NCBI GenBank assembly: GCA_946699065.1
Contig: CAMPDV010001523.1
Coordinates: 41,077 to 105,076 of the forward strand
Source: Loxodes magnus
Taxonomy: Eukaryota > Ciliophora > Karyorelictea > Loxodida > Loxodidae
DNA: 64,000 nucleotides
Direction of reading: 5' to 3'
Below are positions 62,201 through 64,000 of this stretch, one piece after another. The notes under the pieces are model-generated. The model searched no databases, was not told where the DNA came from, and saw nothing but the letters and a program-made list of their open reading frames with translations. Every line of letters begins with the position of its first letter. Within the stretch, counting starts at the first letter, position 1. The position numbers and the translations under genes are program-made.

Positions 62201-64000
62201 CATTCAGACTCGGTAAACAGTATCTCATTTTCACCCTGATGGTTAATTCCTTGCCAGTGCATCATCTGATACAACTATCAAAAATCTGAAAATATCAAAG
62301 ATCATCAAGAAATCGCTACACTTTAAGGACATTCAAACTCAGTAAAGAGTGTCTCATTCTCACCTGATGGTCAATTCCTTGCCAGTGGATCGAAAGATAA
62401 ATCTATCAAAATCTGAAATCTCAAAGATTATCAAGAAAATCGTTACACTTAAAGGACATTAAGACTTAGTAAACAGTATCTCATTTTCACCTGATGGTCA
62501 ATTCCTTGCTAGTGGATCAGATGATAAATTTATCAAAATCTGAAATCTCAAAGATTATCAAGAAATCGTTACACTTAAAGGACATTCATACTCAGTAAAC
62601 AGTATCTCATTCTCACCTGATGGTTATCTCCTTGCTAGTGGATCATCTGATACAACTATCAAAATCTGAAATATCAAAGATCGTAAAGAAATCGTTACAC
62701 TTAAAGGACATTCAAACTCAGTAAAGAGTGTCTCATTCTCACCTGATGGTCAATTCCTTGCCAGTGGATCGAAAGATAAATCTATCAAAATCTGAAATCT
62801 CAAAGATTATCAAGAAATCGTTACACTTAAAGGACATTAAGACTTAGTAAACAGTATCTCATTTTCACCTGATGGTCAATTCCTTGCTAGTGGATCAGAT
62901 GATAAATTTATCAAAATCTGAAATCTCAAAGATTATCAAGAAATCGTTACAATTAAAGGACATTCAAACTCGGTAAACAGTATCTCATTTTCACCTGATG
63001 GTTAATTCCTTGCTAGTGGATCATCTGATACAACTATCAAAATCTGAAATATCAAAGATTATCAAGAAATCGTTACACTTAAAGGACATTCAAACTGAAT
63101 AAACAGTATCTCATTTTCACCTGATGGTCAATTCCTTGCTAGTGGATCAAAAGATAAATTTATCAAAATCTGAAATCTCAGAGATCGTAAAGAAATCGTT
63201 ACACTTAAAGGACATTCAGACTCGGTAAACAGTATCTCATTTTCACCTGATGGTTAATTCCTTGCCAGTGCATCATCTGATACAACTATCAAAATCTGAA
63301 ATCTCAAAGATCATCAAGAAATCGCAACACTTAAAGGACATTCAAAAAATGTAAAAAGTGTCTCATTTTCACCTGATGGTCAATTCCTTGCCAGTGGATC
63401 ATCTGATACAACTATCAAAATCTGAAATCTCAAAGATTATCAAGAAATCGTTACACTTAAAGGACATTAAGACTTAGTAAACAGTATCTCATTTTCACCT
63501 GATGGTCAATTCCTTGCTAGTGGATCAGATGATAAATTTATCAAAATCTGAAATCTCAAAGATTATCAAGAAATCGTTACACTTAAAGGACATTCATACT
63601 CAGTAAACAGTATCTCATTCTCACCTGATGGTTATCTCCTTGCTAGTGGATCATCTGATACAACTATCAAAATCTGAAATATCAAAGATCGTAAAGAAAT
63701 CGTTACACTTAAAGGACATTTAAACTGAGTAAACAGTATCTCATTCTCATCTGATGGTCAATTCCTTGCCAGTGGATCGAAAGATAAATCTATCAAAATC
63801 TGAAATCTCAAAGATTATCAAGAAATCGTTACACTTAAAGGACATTCAAACTCGGTAAACAGTATCTCATTTTCACCTGATGGTTAATTCCTTGCTAGTG
63901 GATCATTTGATACAACTATCAAAATCTGAAATCTCAAAGATCACCAAGAAATCGCAACACTTAAAGGACATTCAAACTCGGTAAACAGTATCTCATTCTC
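59205..64000 (+). CDS. WD40-repeat protein, N-terminal part
   Basis: ATG 59205, then a 25-base intron (59212-59236) and a 26-base intron (59357-59382), give a leader [16 protein letters not shown]...EEAIKKKK that runs into WD40 repeats. Each unit is 42 residues with the order [27 protein letters not shown]. The Trp of KIW is TGA in every unit and the Gln of DGQF is TAA or CAA. WD40 units fold into beta-propeller blades; about 36 units would make several propellers, a scaffold-type protein. The gene continues past the window edge. Between about 59,400 and 62,450 there are at least fifteen single-base insertions that break the frame; none were seen after 62,460. Either the left part is an uncorrected or mis-assembled sequence, or it is decaying. 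No effector domain (kinase, NACHT or similar) is visible in the part present. Confidence 0.8.
59400..64000 (+). repeat. 126-base WD40 tandem array with higher-order structure
   Basis: About 36 units of 126 bases. Variant markers (GCATCATCTGATACAACT, GGATCAGATGATAAATTT, AAAGATAAATTT, ATAACCACACTTAAAGG, GGTTATCTCC) recur in blocks. A stretch at about 60,060-60,700 is repeated at about 61,570-62,220 (12 units apart), and one at about 62,460-62,700 at about 63,470-63,710 (8 units apart). The array has therefore grown by multi-unit duplications. Confidence 0.9.

Overview
The window reads as nuclear DNA of a ciliate that uses a strongly altered genetic code. Under the standard code every long gene is shattered. 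With TAA and TAG read as glutamine and TGA as tryptophan, long recognisable proteins appear: a WD40 array, a non-LTR retrotransposon, a cysteine-rich membrane protein and several coiled-coil genes. The WD40 array shows this directly, because the same codon alternates between CAA and TAA and the conserved Trp of each repeat is always TGA. Several reading frames finish at a TGA or a close pair of TGAs, so TGA probably also terminates. This combination is known from karyorelictean ciliates (Loxodes/Parduczia type) and, in a related form, from the heterotrich Condylostoma; that placement is inference. Frames are joined by very short GT...AG introns of about 16-26 bases.

Bases 1 to about 52,670 are repeat-rich. 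A 19.5-kb unit occurs twice in the same orientation (1-19577 and 30003-49436). Each unit is a palindrome with arms of about 4 kb and a loop of about 11.5 kb. Each loop has one long gene for a secreted or surface cysteine-rich protein with a multi-pass C-terminus (5690-10674; 35690-40529) and, at the mirror position on the other strand, a decayed relative. Each arm holds a broken TPR-protein remnant. The arms extend outward into a second inverted segment (19578-21520; 28018-30002; part again at 49437-50577), so a 6-kb palindrome also surrounds a non-LTR retrotransposon with APE-type endonuclease and reverse transcriptase (21764-27713). A 5'-truncated piece of that retrotransposon and a diverged loop fragment form the right edge.

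From 52,670 the DNA looks like an ordinary compact gene region: three minus-strand genes (52674-55051, 55249-56144, 56587-57310), one plus-strand coiled-coil gene (57897-58714) and the start of a large WD40-repeat gene (59205 to the window end). The first is remarkable: seven nearly identical 302-base units, each carrying its own 20-base intron, so that each contributes exactly 94 residues. The WD40 gene has about 36 near-identical 126-base repeats with higher-order duplication; its left two thirds carry many single-base insertions and its right third none.

No tRNA, rRNA, CRISPR array, telomere repeat or bacterial-type operon was seen. Gene ends, some intron choices and edges of degenerate regions are approximate, because this code leaves few stop codons to mark them.
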